A DNA stretch of 64,000 bases, from contig WOUR01000002.1 in NCBI GenBank assembly GCA_009772935.1, positions 124,001 to 188,000 on the forward strand, read 5' to 3'. A program made the translations under genes and the position numbers. The notes beneath the pieces were generated by a model. The model made no database searches, was not told the origin of the DNA, and saw only the letters and a program-made list of their open reading frames with translations. This DNA comes from Rhodospirillaceae bacterium (lineage in GTDB: Bacteria; Pseudomonadota; Alphaproteobacteria; Reyranellales; Reyranellaceae). This document shows, piece by piece, positions 33,739 through 42,274 of the stretch. Positions within the stretch are counted from its first letter, which is position 1; each line of letters opens with the position of its first letter.

Positions 33739-35350
33739 GCCGTCCCGACGCCGCCACCGTGCGGCTGAGGAGGATCACCGGCGCAAGGGACACGGTGACG
33801 ATGAGAATGGATCCGACGGCCGCCTGCGCAAGGCGCTCGTCGGATGCGAATCGGTAGACCCCGATGGCCAGCGTGTCGAAGTTGAAGGGCCGTATCAGCA
33901 GGGTTGCCGGCAGCTCCTTCAGAACCTCGACGAATGCGACGATGCCGGCGGTCAGGGCTGGCACCTGCAGCATGGGCAGATGGATTCGCCACAGGACGTC
34001 ACGGGGCCGTGCCCCTAGGATCCGCGCGCTGGCGTCCATGGCCGGATCGATCGCGGCAAGTCCGGGTGCGACATTGGCCATGCCGACGGCGAGGAAACGA
34101 ACCGTATAGGCGACGACCAGGGCGAAGGCGGTGCCGCTGAGCAGCAGGCCGGTCGGAATGCCGAGCACCTGCCGCGAGAGCAGGTCGAGGCCGCGATCGG
34201 CGAATGCCAGTGGCAGGAGCACGCCAACGGCAATGACGGCGCCGGGGATCGCGTAGCCGAGCGATGCGAAGGCGATGGTGCGGTGGAGCAGTCGCCAGCG
34301 GACAAGGCGGCCGGCATAGCTCAGGAACACGGCAAGACCGACGATGATCGCGGCCGCCACCGTCGCCAGGATCAGGCTGTTGAAGGCATCGCCGATGAAC
34401 TGCCGATCGGTCAGCAGCACTCCCGACGACAAGGCGAGCTGCGCGAGATGGGCCGTTGGCACCACGAAGCCGAGCAGGATCGGCAGGGCGCAGGCGGCGA
34501 AGGCGGCGAGGCCCGCGGCCAGGGGAAGCTGCACCGGCTCGGCCACGTAGCGCAGGTTAGAGGCGATGGTGAAGCGCGCCCGTCCGCGCGACCGGTATTC
34601 CACCGCGACGAGGGCGATCGCGATCAGGATGAGGACCATGGAGAGCTGAGCGGCCCCCTCGCGGTTTCCCATGCCGTACCAGGTTCGGTAGATCGCCGTG
34701 GTGAAGGTGTGGATGCCGTAATACTGGACGGTGCCGAAGTCGGCCAGGGTCTCGAGCAGCGCGAGGGCGGTGCCTGCGGCGATGGCCGGTCGGGCGAGCG
34801 GCAGGCCGATGCGCAGGAAGGTGCGCCAGGGGCCGTTGCCGAGGATGCGGCTCGCCTCGAGCAGCGACTGCGACTGGGCAAGGAACGCCGCGCGCGCGGC
34901 AAGATAGACGTAGGGGTAGAGGACCAGGGTGAAGAGCAGGGCGACGCCCTGGGATGATCCGAAATTGGGGAACCAATAGTCGTCACGGCTCCACCCCATC
35001 GCGGCGCGCAAGGAAGACTGCAGCGGGCCGGCGAAGGTCAGCAGATCGGCGTAGGCATAGCCGATGATGTAGGTCGGCATGACGAGCGGCAGCAGCAACG
35101 CCCATTGCAGCAGCCGGCTTCCGGGAAATCGGCACATCGTCACGAGCCATGCCGTGCCGGTGCCGATCACGACGGTACCGAGGCCAACGCCGATCAGCAG
35201 GACCATCGTGTTGGCGAGAATGTCGCGAAGCTGGGTCTCGGCGAGATGACGCCAGAGTTCCCCCTGATCGCTGAAGAGGCTGGAGGCGATCCCGAGCAGA
35301 GGGAGCGCGACGAGGGCGGCCACGGCGACGGCGCCCAGGCGCCAGATCAT
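33713..35350 (-). CDS. fbpB: Ferric iron ABC transporter permease (FbpB-type, duplicated)
   Basis: This 545-aa permease contains two homologous membrane halves of about six helices each, as expected for FbpB/SfuB. Each half has an EAA-type loop (EASRILGNGPWRTFLRIGLP and DASARILGARPRDVLWRIHL). It is the membrane partner for the binding protein encoded convergently, an unusual layout because fbpA-fbpB normally run in one direction. ATG 35350 lies just after the rplI terminator. The stop overlaps the fbpA end by 26 bases. Confidence 0.92.
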   Translation of the reverse strand: MIWRLGAVAVAALVALPLLGIASSLFSDQGELWRHLAETQLRDILANTMVLLIGVGLGTVVIGTGTAWLVTMCRFPGSRLLQWALLLPLVMPTYIIGYAYADLLTFAGPLQSSLRAAMGWSRDDYWFPNFGSSQGVALLFTLVLYPYVYLAARAAFLAQSQSLLEASRILGNGPWRTFLRIGLPLARPAIAAGTALALLETLADFGTVQYYGIHTFTTAIYRTWYGMGNREGAAQLSMVLILIAIALVAVEYRSRGRARFTIASNLRYVAEPVQLPLAAGLAAFAACALPILLGFVVPTAHLAQLALSSGVLLTDRQFIGDAFNSLILATVAAAIIVGLAVFLSYAGRLVRWRLLHRTIAFASLGYAIPGAVIAVGVLLPLAFADRGLDLLSRQVLGIPTGLLLSGTAFALVVAYTVRFLAVGMANVAPGLAAIDPAMDASARILGARPRDVLWRIHLPMLQVPALTAGIVAFVEVLKELPATLLIRPFNFDTLAIGVYRFASDERLAQAAVGSILIVTVSLAPVILLSRTVAASGRPTSSRPGP

Positions 35351-35358
35351 GGATGCAC

Positions 35359-35400
35359 CAAAATAAAACGCATGCCACCGCGGCGCGATGGCATGCGTTC
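35359..35400 (-). terminator. Intrinsic terminator after rplI
   Basis: Reading the minus strand, AACGCATGCCA and TGGCATGCGTT form a perfect 11-bp stem (35367-35377 / 35389-35399) around an 11-base loop. It is followed by TTTATTTT. This is a classical Rho-independent terminator for the rpsF-rpsR-rplI operon and it separates that operon from fbpB. Confidence 0.88.
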
Positions 35401-35432
35401 GAAGAGCTGCGCAGTGCCTGTCGGCACGCGTG

Positions 35433-36080
35433 TTACTTCTGGTCGGCCGGCGTTTCCTCGGCCTCAGCCTCGGCGGTCTCGCCTTCGCCCTCGGCAGCCT
35501 CGGCCGACTTGGCCTCGAACAGCGCGGCAGCCTGATCGGCCGCGCGCTGGGCCGCTTCGGCGGCTTCCATGGCCGCGCGCTCGGTCTCCGCGACCAGCCT
35601 GCCGCCCTTGGCGAGGAATTCCGCTTCCTCGGCAGAACGGGCGACCAACACGGAGATCTCGACCACGACTTCCGGATGGAGGTGGATCTTGATCTTGTGT
35701 TCGCCCAGGGCCTTGATCGGCTTGTCGAGTTCGACCTGGCTGCGCTCGATCTTCACGCCCTGCGCGCCAGCGCCGTCGGCGATGTCGCGCGAGGTGACCG
35801 AACCGTAGAGCTGGAGCGCCTCGGAGGCCTGGCGGATGATGGTGACCTTGAGGTCGCTCATCTTGGCGCCAACCGCTTCGGCTTCCTGGCGGCGCTCGAG
35901 ATTCTGCGCCTCCAGGACCTTACGCTGCGATTCGAAGTAGGTGATGTTGTCCTTGGTCGCGCGCAGCGCCTTCTTCTGCGGCAGGAGGAAGTTGCGGGCG
36001 AAGCCGGGCTTCACCTTCACAACATCGCCCATCTGGCCGAGCTTCGGCACGCGTTCGAGCAGGATGACGTTCATCGGCAT
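35433..36080 (-). CDS. rplI: 50S ribosomal protein L9
   Basis: This 215-aa protein is longer than the roughly 150 aa of enteric L9. The N-terminal RNA-binding domain ([20 protein letters not shown]) and C-terminal domain (through [20 protein letters not shown]) are intact. An added Ala/Glu-rich acidic tail of about 60 residues ([20 protein letters not shown] onward) follows, as in other alphaproteobacteria. ATG 36080 has GGGAG at 8-base spacing. It is the last gene of the ribosomal operon. Confidence 0.96.
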   Translation of the reverse strand: MPMNVILLERVPKLGQMGDVVKVKPGFARNFLLPQKKALRATKDNITYFESQRKVLEAQNLERRQEAEAVGAKMSDLKVTIIRQASEALQLYGSVTSRDIADGAGAQGVKIERSQVELDKPIKALGEHKIKIHLHPEVVVEISVLVARSAEEAEFLAKGGRLVAETERAAMEAAEAAQRAADQAAALFEAKSAEAAEGEGETAEAEAEETPADQK

Positions 36081-36095
36081 GATTGCGTCTCCCGA

Positions 36096-36329
36096 CTAAG
36101 CGATGAGGTAGGGCAGGAGCGCCAGGAAGCGCGCGCGCTTGATCGCCTGGGCGAGTTCGCGCTGCTTCTTGGACGAGACCGCGGAAATGCGGCTCGGAAC
36201 GATCTTGCCGCGCTCGGAAATGAAGCGCTGCAGGAGACGAACGTCCTTGTAGTCGATCTTCGGTGCATTCGCGCCGGAGAACGGGCAGCTCTTGCGGCGG
36301 CGGGTGAACGGACGACGCTGGGCGCTCAT
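36096..36329 (-). CDS. rpsR: 30S ribosomal protein S18
   Basis: This 77-aa basic protein begins [20 protein letters not shown] and contains [20 protein letters not shown] and the ARFLALLPY end typical of S18. It pairs with S6 on the 30S platform and, with S6, can bind its own mRNA leader. The start overlaps the rpsF stop by four bases (ATGA). Confidence 0.97.
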   Translation of the reverse strand: MSAQRRPFTRRRKSCPFSGANAPKIDYKDVRLLQRFISERGKIVPSRISAVSSKKQRELAQAIKRARFLALLPYLIA

Positions 36330-36781
36330 GCTTCTTCTCCCGTGTCAGCAATCGACGGGGCGGCAACGCCCTCGTCGCCGAAGCGCGGACGCTCGCGACG
36401 CGGCGGGCGATCGCCCCAGCGGTCGCCACGATCGCCGCCCGGACGGTCGGACTTCTCGGCGCTGCGCACCATGATGGCCGACGGGGCTTCCTCGAGCTCG
36501 TCGACGCGGACGGTCATGTAGCGGATGATGTCTTCGTTGATCGACATCGTCCGCTCCAGCTCCTTCACCGCCGCTGCAGGGGCGTCGATGTTGAGCAGGG
36601 TGTAATGACCCTTGCGGTTCTTCTTGATGCGGTAGGTCAGCGAGCGCAGGCCCCAGTACTCCTTCTTGGAGACGGTGCCGCCCAGGCTGGCGACCAGTTC
36701 GGAGAACTGGGTGGTCAGAGCCTCCACCTGCGTCGTCGCAACGTCCTGACGCGCAATGAAGACATTCTCGTAGAGTGCCAT
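36326..36781 (-). CDS. rpsF: 30S ribosomal protein S6
   Basis: This 151-aa protein begins [20 protein letters not shown], and the S6 core includes [20 protein letters not shown] followed by [10 protein letters not shown]. After residue 100 it carries a charged Arg/Asp/Gly-rich tail ([20 protein letters not shown]). It is the first gene of rpsF-rpsR-rplI. The leader contains a promoter and the S6:S18-binding motif, so autoregulation by the S6:S18 complex is likely. Confidence 0.97.
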   Translation of the reverse strand: MALYENVFIARQDVATTQVEALTTQFSELVASLGGTVSKKEYWGLRSLTYRIKKNRKGHYTLLNIDAPAAAVKELERTMSINEDIIRYMTVRVDELEEAPSAIMVRSAEKSDRPGGDRGDRWGDRPPRRERPRFGDEGVAAPSIADTGEEA

Positions 36782-36809
36782 GTAGATTCGGCTCCTTATG
36801 GCTGTTTGC

Positions 36810-36839
36810 GACCCGGAGTTCCGAGGAACCGGCCGGATC
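36810..36839 (-). promoter_or_regulatory. S6:S18-binding RNA motif in the rpsF leader
   Basis: In the minus-strand leader GAUCCGG pairs with CCGGGUC, and GUUC pairs with GAAC around a CUCG loop. The two stems are joined by a 5'-side CCG bulge and a single U on the other side. A hairpin with a bulged CCG is the defining feature of the S6:S18 leader motif of bacterial rpsF mRNAs. It ends 29 bases before the rpsF ATG. Confidence 0.72.
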
Positions 36840-36910
36840 TAGCCGCCCCATCGCGGAATGCATCGGGGCGGCAAGGAGATCGGGGCCGACTGAGGCCCCG
36901 AAGAGGGGCG

Positions 36911-36938
36911 GTTATACAGGCAAGCGGCCTGAAAGCAA
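36911..36938 (-). promoter_or_regulatory. Probable housekeeping promoter of rpsF-rpsR-rplI
   Basis: On the minus strand TTGCTT (36933-36938) and TATAAC (36911-36916) are 16 bases apart. This would give a leader of about 120 bases. Between it and the S6:S18 motif lies another strong hairpin (GCCGCCCC / GGGGCGGC). Confidence 0.55.
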
Positions 36939-36954
36939 GTATTCCCCACGCGGC

Positions 36955-36982
36955 TTGACTGCGTTGGTTACCCCGGTATGAC
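36955..36982 (+). promoter_or_regulatory. Probable housekeeping promoter of fabD
   Basis: TTGACT (36955-36960) and TATGAC (36977-36982) are 16 bases apart. This would start transcription about 30 bases before the fabD ATG. It is back to back with the rpsF promoter. Confidence 0.5.
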
Positions 36983-37018
36983 TGCCGCAATTCGAGCCGA
37001 AAACAGGGGAAAACGCGC

Positions 37019-37960
37019 ATGAGTCGGGCTTTTGTCTTTCCGGGCCAAGGATCGCAGGCCGTCGGCATGGGAGCCGACCTCGCCGGCGCCTTTGCCACCG
37101 CCCGGGAGGTCTTCGGCGAAGTCGACGAGGCGCTGAAGCAGAATCTGTCGAAATTGATGCGGGAGGGCCCGGAAAGCGACCTCGTCCTGACCGAGAATGC
37201 CCAGCCCGCCCTCATGGCAGTCAGCGTCGCCGTCGCCCGGATTCTGGAAAAGGACGGAGGCAAGCCGCTCCCGTCGCTCGCCGCCTATGTGGCAGGTCAT
37301 TCGCTCGGCGAGTATTCGGCCTTGGCCGCGGCCGGCGCCCTCAGGCTCCCGGATGCCGCGCGCCTCCTGAAACTGCGTGGTCAGTCGATGCAGAAAGCGG
37401 TGCCGGTCGGGATCGGTGCCATGGCGGCCCTGCTCGGGATCGAGTTGGAGCCCGCGCAGGAAGCCTGCAAGGAAGCGGCGCAGGGCGAGGTGGTCGCGGT
37501 CGCCAACGACAATGGCGGTGGCCAGATCGTGGTGAGCGGTCACAAGGAGGCCGTTGAGCGTGCGATCGAGGCCGCCAAGTCGCGGGGCTGCAAGCGCGGC
37601 ATGATGCTGCCGGTGAGCGCCCCCTTCCATTGCCCGCTGATGCAGCCGGCTGCCGATGCAATGAAGGTCGCACTTGAGGACGTTGTGCTGATGCCGCCGC
37701 GCGTGCCGCTTGTTTCCAACGTGCTGGCCTCGGAGCTCAGCGACCCGGCTGCCATCAAGCTGAGGCTCGTGGAACAGGTCACCGGCCTCGTACGCTGGCG
37801 CGAGAGCGTGCAGTATATGAAGATCAAAGGCGTCGATTCGCTGGTCGAGTGCGGCACCGGGAAAGTCCTGTCGGGTCTCGTCAAGCGCATCGACAAGGAC
37901 ATGACCGGCCTGGCGCTCAACACTCCGTCCGATATCGAAGCCTTCCTGAAGACGGCATAA
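37019..37960 (+). CDS. fabD: Malonyl-CoA:ACP transacylase
   Basis: This 313-aa enzyme loads malonate onto acyl carrier protein for fatty-acid synthesis. It begins MSRAFVFPGQGSQAVGMGAD. The catalytic Ser is in AGHSLGEYSA near residue 92, with the oxyanion segment PGQGSQ, His in SAPFHCPLM near 203 and GTGKVLSGL near the end. It starts fabD-fabG-acpP-fabF and is separated by 10 bases from fabG. Confidence 0.96.
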   Translation: MSRAFVFPGQGSQAVGMGADLAGAFATAREVFGEVDEALKQNLSKLMREGPESDLVLTENAQPALMAVSVAVARILEKDGGKPLPSLAAYVAGHSLGEYSALAAAGALRLPDAARLLKLRGQSMQKAVPVGIGAMAALLGIELEPAQEACKEAAQGEVVAVANDNGGGQIVVSGHKEAVERAIEAAKSRGCKRGMMLPVSAPFHCPLMQPAADAMKVALEDVVLMPPRVPLVSNVLASELSDPAAIKLRLVEQVTGLVRWRESVQYMKIKGVDSLVECGTGKVLSGLVKRIDKDMTGLALNTPSDIEAFLKTA

Positions 37961-37970
37961 GGAGAGTGCC

Positions 37971-38711
37971 ATGTTCGATCTGACCGGCAAGGCAGCTCTC
38001 GTCACCGGTGCGTCCGGTGGCATCGGCGGCGCCATCGCCCGCGCGCTCCACAAGCAGGGCGCGACTGTCACCCTGTCGGGAACGCGCGCCGAGGCCCTGG
38101 AAGCGCTCAAGGCCTCCCTCGGGGAACGCGCGCACGTCGTGGCGGCCAGGATGGACGATCCGGCAGACATCGACCGCCTCGCCAAGGAGGCGGAAGCCGC
38201 GATGGGCGGCAGGCTCGACATCCTGGTGAACAATGCCGGGATCACGCGCGACAATATCTCGATGCGCATGAAGGACGAGGAATGGGAGAAGGTCCTTCAG
38301 GTGAACCTGACCGGGACTTTCCGCCTGACCCGTGCGGCGATGCGCGGGATGATGAAGCGACGCTTCGGACGGGTCGTCAACATCACCTCTATCGTCGGCG
38401 TCACCGGCAATCCGGGGCAGGCGAACTATGCGGCGGCCAAGGCCGGCCTGATCGGCATGTCGAAGTCGCTGGCGCAGGAGCTGGCGTCGCGGGGCATAAC
38501 TGTTAACTGTCTGGCGCCCGGCTTCATCGCCACGCCGATGACCGACGTGCTGACCGACGACCAGAAAAAAGCCATCCTGGGGCGTGTTCCTGCCGACCGG
38601 CTCGGCACGCCCGAAGAGATCGCGGCCGGGGTGGTCTATCTGGCGAGCGACGAGGCCGCCTACGTCACCGGTCAGACGCTGCACATAAACGGCGGGATGG
38701 CCATGATCTGA
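37971..38711 (+). CDS. fabG: 3-oxoacyl-ACP reductase
   Basis: This 246-aa SDR reduces 3-oxoacyl-ACP with NADPH. The cofactor motif TGASGGIGG is near residue 13, NNAGITRDN follows, the catalytic Ser is in VNITSIVGVTGN and the YAAAK motif is near 150. A good ribosome site (AAGGAGA) precedes ATG 37971. The fab context makes FabG more likely than a generic SDR. Confidence 0.95.
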   Translation: MFDLTGKAALVTGASGGIGGAIARALHKQGATVTLSGTRAEALEALKASLGERAHVVAARMDDPADIDRLAKEAEAAMGGRLDILVNNAGITRDNISMRMKDEEWEKVLQVNLTGTFRLTRAAMRGMMKRRFGRVVNITSIVGVTGNPGQANYAAAKAGLIGMSKSLAQELASRGITVNCLAPGFIATPMTDVLTDDQKKAILGRVPADRLGTPEEIAAGVVYLASDEAAYVTGQTLHINGGMAMI

Positions 38712-38718
38712 GGCTCTG

Positions 38719-38748
38719 GCCCACAAGTGCCTGATTCTGTGGGCTTTT
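38719..38748 (+). terminator. Possible intrinsic terminator between fabG and acpP
   Basis: GCCCACA (38719-38725) and TGTGGGC (38738-38744) form a perfect 7-bp stem followed by TTTT. The U-run is short, so partial read-through into acpP is possible. The remaining 100 bases before acpP probably hold an acpP promoter, but I cannot define it. Confidence 0.55.
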
Positions 38749-38845
38749 CGGACCTAGCCAATGGCACGGGAGCTATGTTAATAGCCCGGCATTCGCCAAC
38801 CCTCTGGCGACCGGAATTTGTTGGATACACGGGAAGGACAAGACA

Positions 38846-39085
38846 ATGAGCGATATTGCCGAGCGCGTTAAGAAGATCGTCGTAGAGCATCTCGGCGTCG
38901 AGGCCGCGCAGGTCAAGGAAGAGGCCAAGTTCATCGACGATCTGGGCGCGGACAGCCTCGATACGGTCGAACTGGTGATGGCGTTCGAGGAAGAGTTCGG
39001 CATCGAGATTCCCGACGATGCCGCGGAGAAGATCCAGACCGTCGGCGACGCCATCGGCTTCATCAAGGGCACCGCGAAGTCCTGA
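38846..39085 (+). CDS. acpP: Acyl carrier protein
   Basis: This 79-aa acidic protein begins [20 protein letters not shown]. The phosphopantetheine attachment Ser is in [12 protein letters not shown] near residue 37. It shuttles acyl chains in fatty-acid synthesis. It is separated from fabG by 134 bases with a hairpin and precedes fabF by 34 bases, the usual order. Confidence 0.97.
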   Translation: MSDIAERVKKIVVEHLGVEAAQVKEEAKFIDDLGADSLDTVELVMAFEEEFGIEIPDDAAEKIQTVGDAIGFIKGTAKS

Positions 39086-39119
39086 CCCTCACCGGTTCCT
39101 GGACGAGGAAGGGCGCGCG

Positions 39120-40376
39120 ATGAGGCGTGTTGTCGTAACCGGCATGGGCATGGTGACGCCGTTGGGTGACGGCGTCGACACGAACTGGCGGCGCCTGATG
39201 GCGGCAGAGTCCGGCATCCGGTCGATCCAGGCTTTCGACACTTCGGACCTCGCGACAAAGATCGCGGGCGAGGTTCCCCAGGGCGACAAGGCAAACGGCC
39301 ACTTCAACGTGGACGATTACCTTGCGCCGAAGGAACAGCGGAAGCTCGACAAGTTCATCATTTTCGGAATCGCGGCCGCCCAGCAGGCGGTCGAGGATTC
39401 CGGCTGGCTGCCGCAGGACGAGGAAGGTCTCAACCGGACCGGCGTCATGATCGGCTCCGGCATCGGCGGCCTCCAGACGATCTACGAAACGTCGCTGACA
39501 TTGAAGGAGCGGGGGCCGCGCCGCGTCAGTCCCTTCTTCATTCCGTCGGCCCTGATCAACCTCGTCTCGGGGCAGGTCTCGATCAAGTACGGCTTCAGGG
39601 GGCCGAATCACGCCGTCGTGACCGCTTGCGCCACCGGCGCCCATGCGATCGGGGACGCGGCGCGGCTGATCCAGTTCGAGGACGCCGACGTGATGGTGGC
39701 GGGCGGGGCTGAAGCCGCGATCTGCCGCATCGGAATCGCGGGCTTCAATGCCTGCAAGGCGCTGTCGACCGATTTCAACGACACCCCGACACAGGCATCG
39801 CGTCCGTGGGACAAGCGGCGTGACGGCTTCGTGATGGGCGAGGGCGCTGGTTGCCTTGTGCTCGAGGAGTACGAGCACGCCAAGAAGCGCGGCGCCAAGA
39901 TTTATGCCGAGATCCTGGGCTACGGCCTGTCGGGTGACGCCTATCACATAACGGCACCATCCGAAGACGGCGACGGCGCGGTGCGCGCCATGAAGGCGGC
40001 GCTGAAGCGGGCCAGTCTCGGCACCGACCAGATCGACTATGTGAACGCGCACGGCACGTCGACGATGGCCGATGTGATCGAACTGGGTGCCGTGAAGCGC
40101 ACTTTCGGGCAGGATGTCCACAACCTGTCGATGTCGTCGACCAAGTCGGCGACCGGTCATCTGCTCGGTGCCGCCGGTGCGATCGAGGCGATCTACTCCA
40201 TCAAGTCGCTGATCGAGCAGGCGGTTCCGCCGACGCTCAATCTCGACGAGCCCGACGAAGGGTGCGACATCGATCTCGTTCCGAAGCAGGCCAAGCAGCG
40301 CAAGGTCCGCCATGCGCTGAGCAACTCGTTCGGATTTGGCGGCACGAACGCATCTCTGATCCTCGGCCCCGTCTGA
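39120..40376 (+). CDS. fabF: 3-oxoacyl-ACP synthase II
   Basis: This 418-aa condensing enzyme elongates acyl-ACP with malonyl-ACP. The Cys-His-His triad lies in VVTACATGAHAIGD near 169, VNAHGTSTMADVIE near 309 and KSATGHLLGAAGA near 345. ATG 39120 gives the standard N-terminus RRVVVTGMGMVTPLG; an earlier in-frame start lies inside acpP. mltG follows after 23 bases. Confidence 0.96.
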   Translation: MRRVVVTGMGMVTPLGDGVDTNWRRLMAAESGIRSIQAFDTSDLATKIAGEVPQGDKANGHFNVDDYLAPKEQRKLDKFIIFGIAAAQQAVEDSGWLPQDEEGLNRTGVMIGSGIGGLQTIYETSLTLKERGPRRVSPFFIPSALINLVSGQVSIKYGFRGPNHAVVTACATGAHAIGDAARLIQFEDADVMVAGGAEAAICRIGIAGFNACKALSTDFNDTPTQASRPWDKRRDGFVMGEGAGCLVLEEYEHAKKRGAKIYAEILGYGLSGDAYHITAPSEDGDGAVRAMKAALKRASLGTDQIDYVNAHGTSTMADVIELGAVKRTFGQDVHNLSMSSTKSATGHLLGAAGAIEAIYSIKSLIEQAVPPTLNLDEPDEGCDIDLVPKQAKQRKVRHALSNSFGFGGTNASLILGPV

Positions 40377-40399
40377 CAATTATCCTGAGGAGCTGAGTC

Positions 40400-41443
40400 A
40401 TGCTCAGCTACTTCCGCTGGGTTCTCTTCTTCATTGCGCTGTTCGTCACCCTGATGGGCGGCTCGGTCTATGTGGGCCATGCGATCCTCACGGCGCAGGG
40501 ACCGCTCGAGCAGACCAAGAACATCGTGATCCCGCGCGGCGCGGGGCCCGCCACCATGTCCAAGCTGCTGCAGGAGGAAGGCGTCATCGCCCATCCGCGC
40601 CTGTTCCGCGTGGCGCTGATGATCGATCCTTCGCCCAAGCCGATCAAGGCGGGCGAGTACGAAGTGCCGGCCCATACCTCGATGCAATCGCTCGTCGAAC
40701 TGCTTCAGTCGGGCAAGGTCGTGCAGCGTCGCCTCACGATTCCCGAGGGCATGACGACACCTGAGGTGCTGGAACTGGTCCGCAAGACCGAAGCGCTGAC
40801 CGGTGACATCACGATGGACGTCAAGGAAGGCGATCTCCTGCCCGAGACCTACTTCTATTCGCGCGATGACACCCGCGATGGGCTGCTGCTGCGCATGAAG
40901 GAGGCGATGGAGAAGACGCTCGACGAGGCGTGGCGCAAGCGCGCCGCCGGCCTGCCGCTCGCCAACAAGCGCGAGGCATTGATCCTGGCATCGATGATAG
41001 AGAAGGAAACGGCGGTGCCGGCCGAGCGGACGAAGGTGGCCGCGGTGTTCATCAACCGTCTGCGGCGTCGCATGAAGCTCGAGAGCGATCCCACCACCAT
41101 CTACGGTCTGACCGAGGGCAAGGCGCCGCTCGGCCGTGATCTCACTCGTGCCGACCTTCAGTCGAACACGCCCTTCAACACCTATGTGATCGCCGCCCTG
41201 CCACGCGGGCCGATCTGCAATCCCGGTCGCGCCTCGATCGTGGCCGCTACCAACCCGGCGCGCGACCGCTCGCTCTTCTTCGTGGCGGACGGGCAGGGCG
41301 GGCACGTGTTCGCCACCACGCTTCCCGAACACAATCGCAACGTCGAACGCTGGCGCCAGATCCAGCGCGAGCGGGCGGAATCCCAATCTCAGACGCAGCC
41401 GCAAACACCGGCGCCCCAGGCGCCGCCGGCCAGCCGGCAGTAG
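40400..41443 (+). CDS. mltG: Endolytic transglycosylase MltG
   Basis: This 347-aa inner-membrane enzyme cleaves nascent peptidoglycan strands. One N-terminal membrane helix (WVLFFIALFVTLMGGSVYVG) is followed by a LysM-like region (IVIPRGAGPATMSKLLQEEG) and the YceG catalytic domain. That domain has the key Glu in ASMIEKETAVPAER near 197 and SDPTTIYGL. The C-terminus is Gln/Pro-rich. It usually follows fabF or pabC in proteobacteria. ATG 40400 follows GAGGAG. Confidence 0.93.
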   Translation: MLSYFRWVLFFIALFVTLMGGSVYVGHAILTAQGPLEQTKNIVIPRGAGPATMSKLLQEEGVIAHPRLFRVALMIDPSPKPIKAGEYEVPAHTSMQSLVELLQSGKVVQRRLTIPEGMTTPEVLELVRKTEALTGDITMDVKEGDLLPETYFYSRDDTRDGLLLRMKEAMEKTLDEAWRKRAAGLPLANKREALILASMIEKETAVPAERTKVAAVFINRLRRRMKLESDPTTIYGLTEGKAPLGRDLTRADLQSNTPFNTYVIAALPRGPICNPGRASIVAATNPARDRSLFFVADGQGGHVFATTLPEHNRNVERWRQIQRERAESQSQTQPQTPAPQAPPASRQ

Positions 41444-41446
41444 GGC

Positions 41447-42157
41447 ATGCCGGCGCTTCTGCTGGCGCTTCTGGTCCTGGCGGCGATCGCTCTCGTCATC
41501 GCCTGGTTCCTGCGGGCCAACCCGTCCTCGATGGCGGGTGTGCTCCGGGTCGTCATGGTGGTGCTGGGCGGCATCGGCGTGGGCGGACTGCTGATTTTCG
41601 GCCTGCGCTTTCTGCCCGGTCTCCTGCCGGAGTTACTGGGACTGGCGGGCGTCGCCATCACCGCGCTGATCGCGCGGGCCATCAGGAATCGCCCGTCGGG
41701 TGGTTTCAGCTCTCCGGGAGCCGGGCAGCGCACCGAGGCCAATACAGCATTCCTGAAAGCCTGGATCGATCATGCGAGCGGCGATGTCGGCGGTACCGTG
41801 CTGGCCGGCCGATTTTCCGGGCGCACACTCGATCAACTGATGGACGCCGAGCTCCTCGATCTGCGTGTGGAATGTGCGGCGGATGCCGATTCGCTGCGTG
41901 TCCTCGAAGCCTATCTCGACCGGCGCCTGGGGGCCGACTGGCGCAAGACCCAGCACACGCCTCCGCCTCGCGGCTCGCGCACCGACATGACACGGGAAGA
42001 GGCGTTGGCAGTGCTGGGCCTGGCTGAAGGCGCCAGCGTCGATGACATCCGGTCGGCGCATCGGCGGCTGATCCAGCGGATGCATCCCGATGTTGGCGGA
42101 ACGGCGGACCTCGCCGCGCGTATCAACCGCGCCAAGGACGTGCTGCTCGGTGGATGA
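41447..42157 (+). CDS. Membrane-anchored J-domain (DnaJ-like) protein
   Basis: This 236-aa protein has two or three N-terminal membrane segments (residues 2-80, e.g. LLLALLVLAAIALVIAWFLR). A soluble linker follows, and the C-terminal J-domain (about 179-236) carries the HPD motif in RMHPDVGGTADLAARINRAK. The layout resembles Tim14/Pam18-like and DjlA-like bacterial proteins that recruit DnaK to the membrane. It starts four bases after mltG. The partner and substrate are unknown. Confidence 0.88.
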   Translation: MPALLLALLVLAAIALVIAWFLRANPSSMAGVLRVVMVVLGGIGVGGLLIFGLRFLPGLLPELLGLAGVAITALIARAIRNRPSGGFSSPGAGQRTEANTAFLKAWIDHASGDVGGTVLAGRFSGRTLDQLMDAELLDLRVECAADADSLRVLEAYLDRRLGADWRKTQHTPPPRGSRTDMTREEALAVLGLAEGASVDDIRSAHRRLIQRMHPDVGGTADLAARINRAKDVLLGG

Positions 42158-42274
42158 CCTTGCCAGAGCGCGCGCTGACATGGCATCAAACGCAGCCCGT
42201 GGGCTTTCCCGCCACGATGCTGTCAAATCATTGATTTTAATGTGCATTCCCGCCGTTGAATGAGGTCGAAAAGC

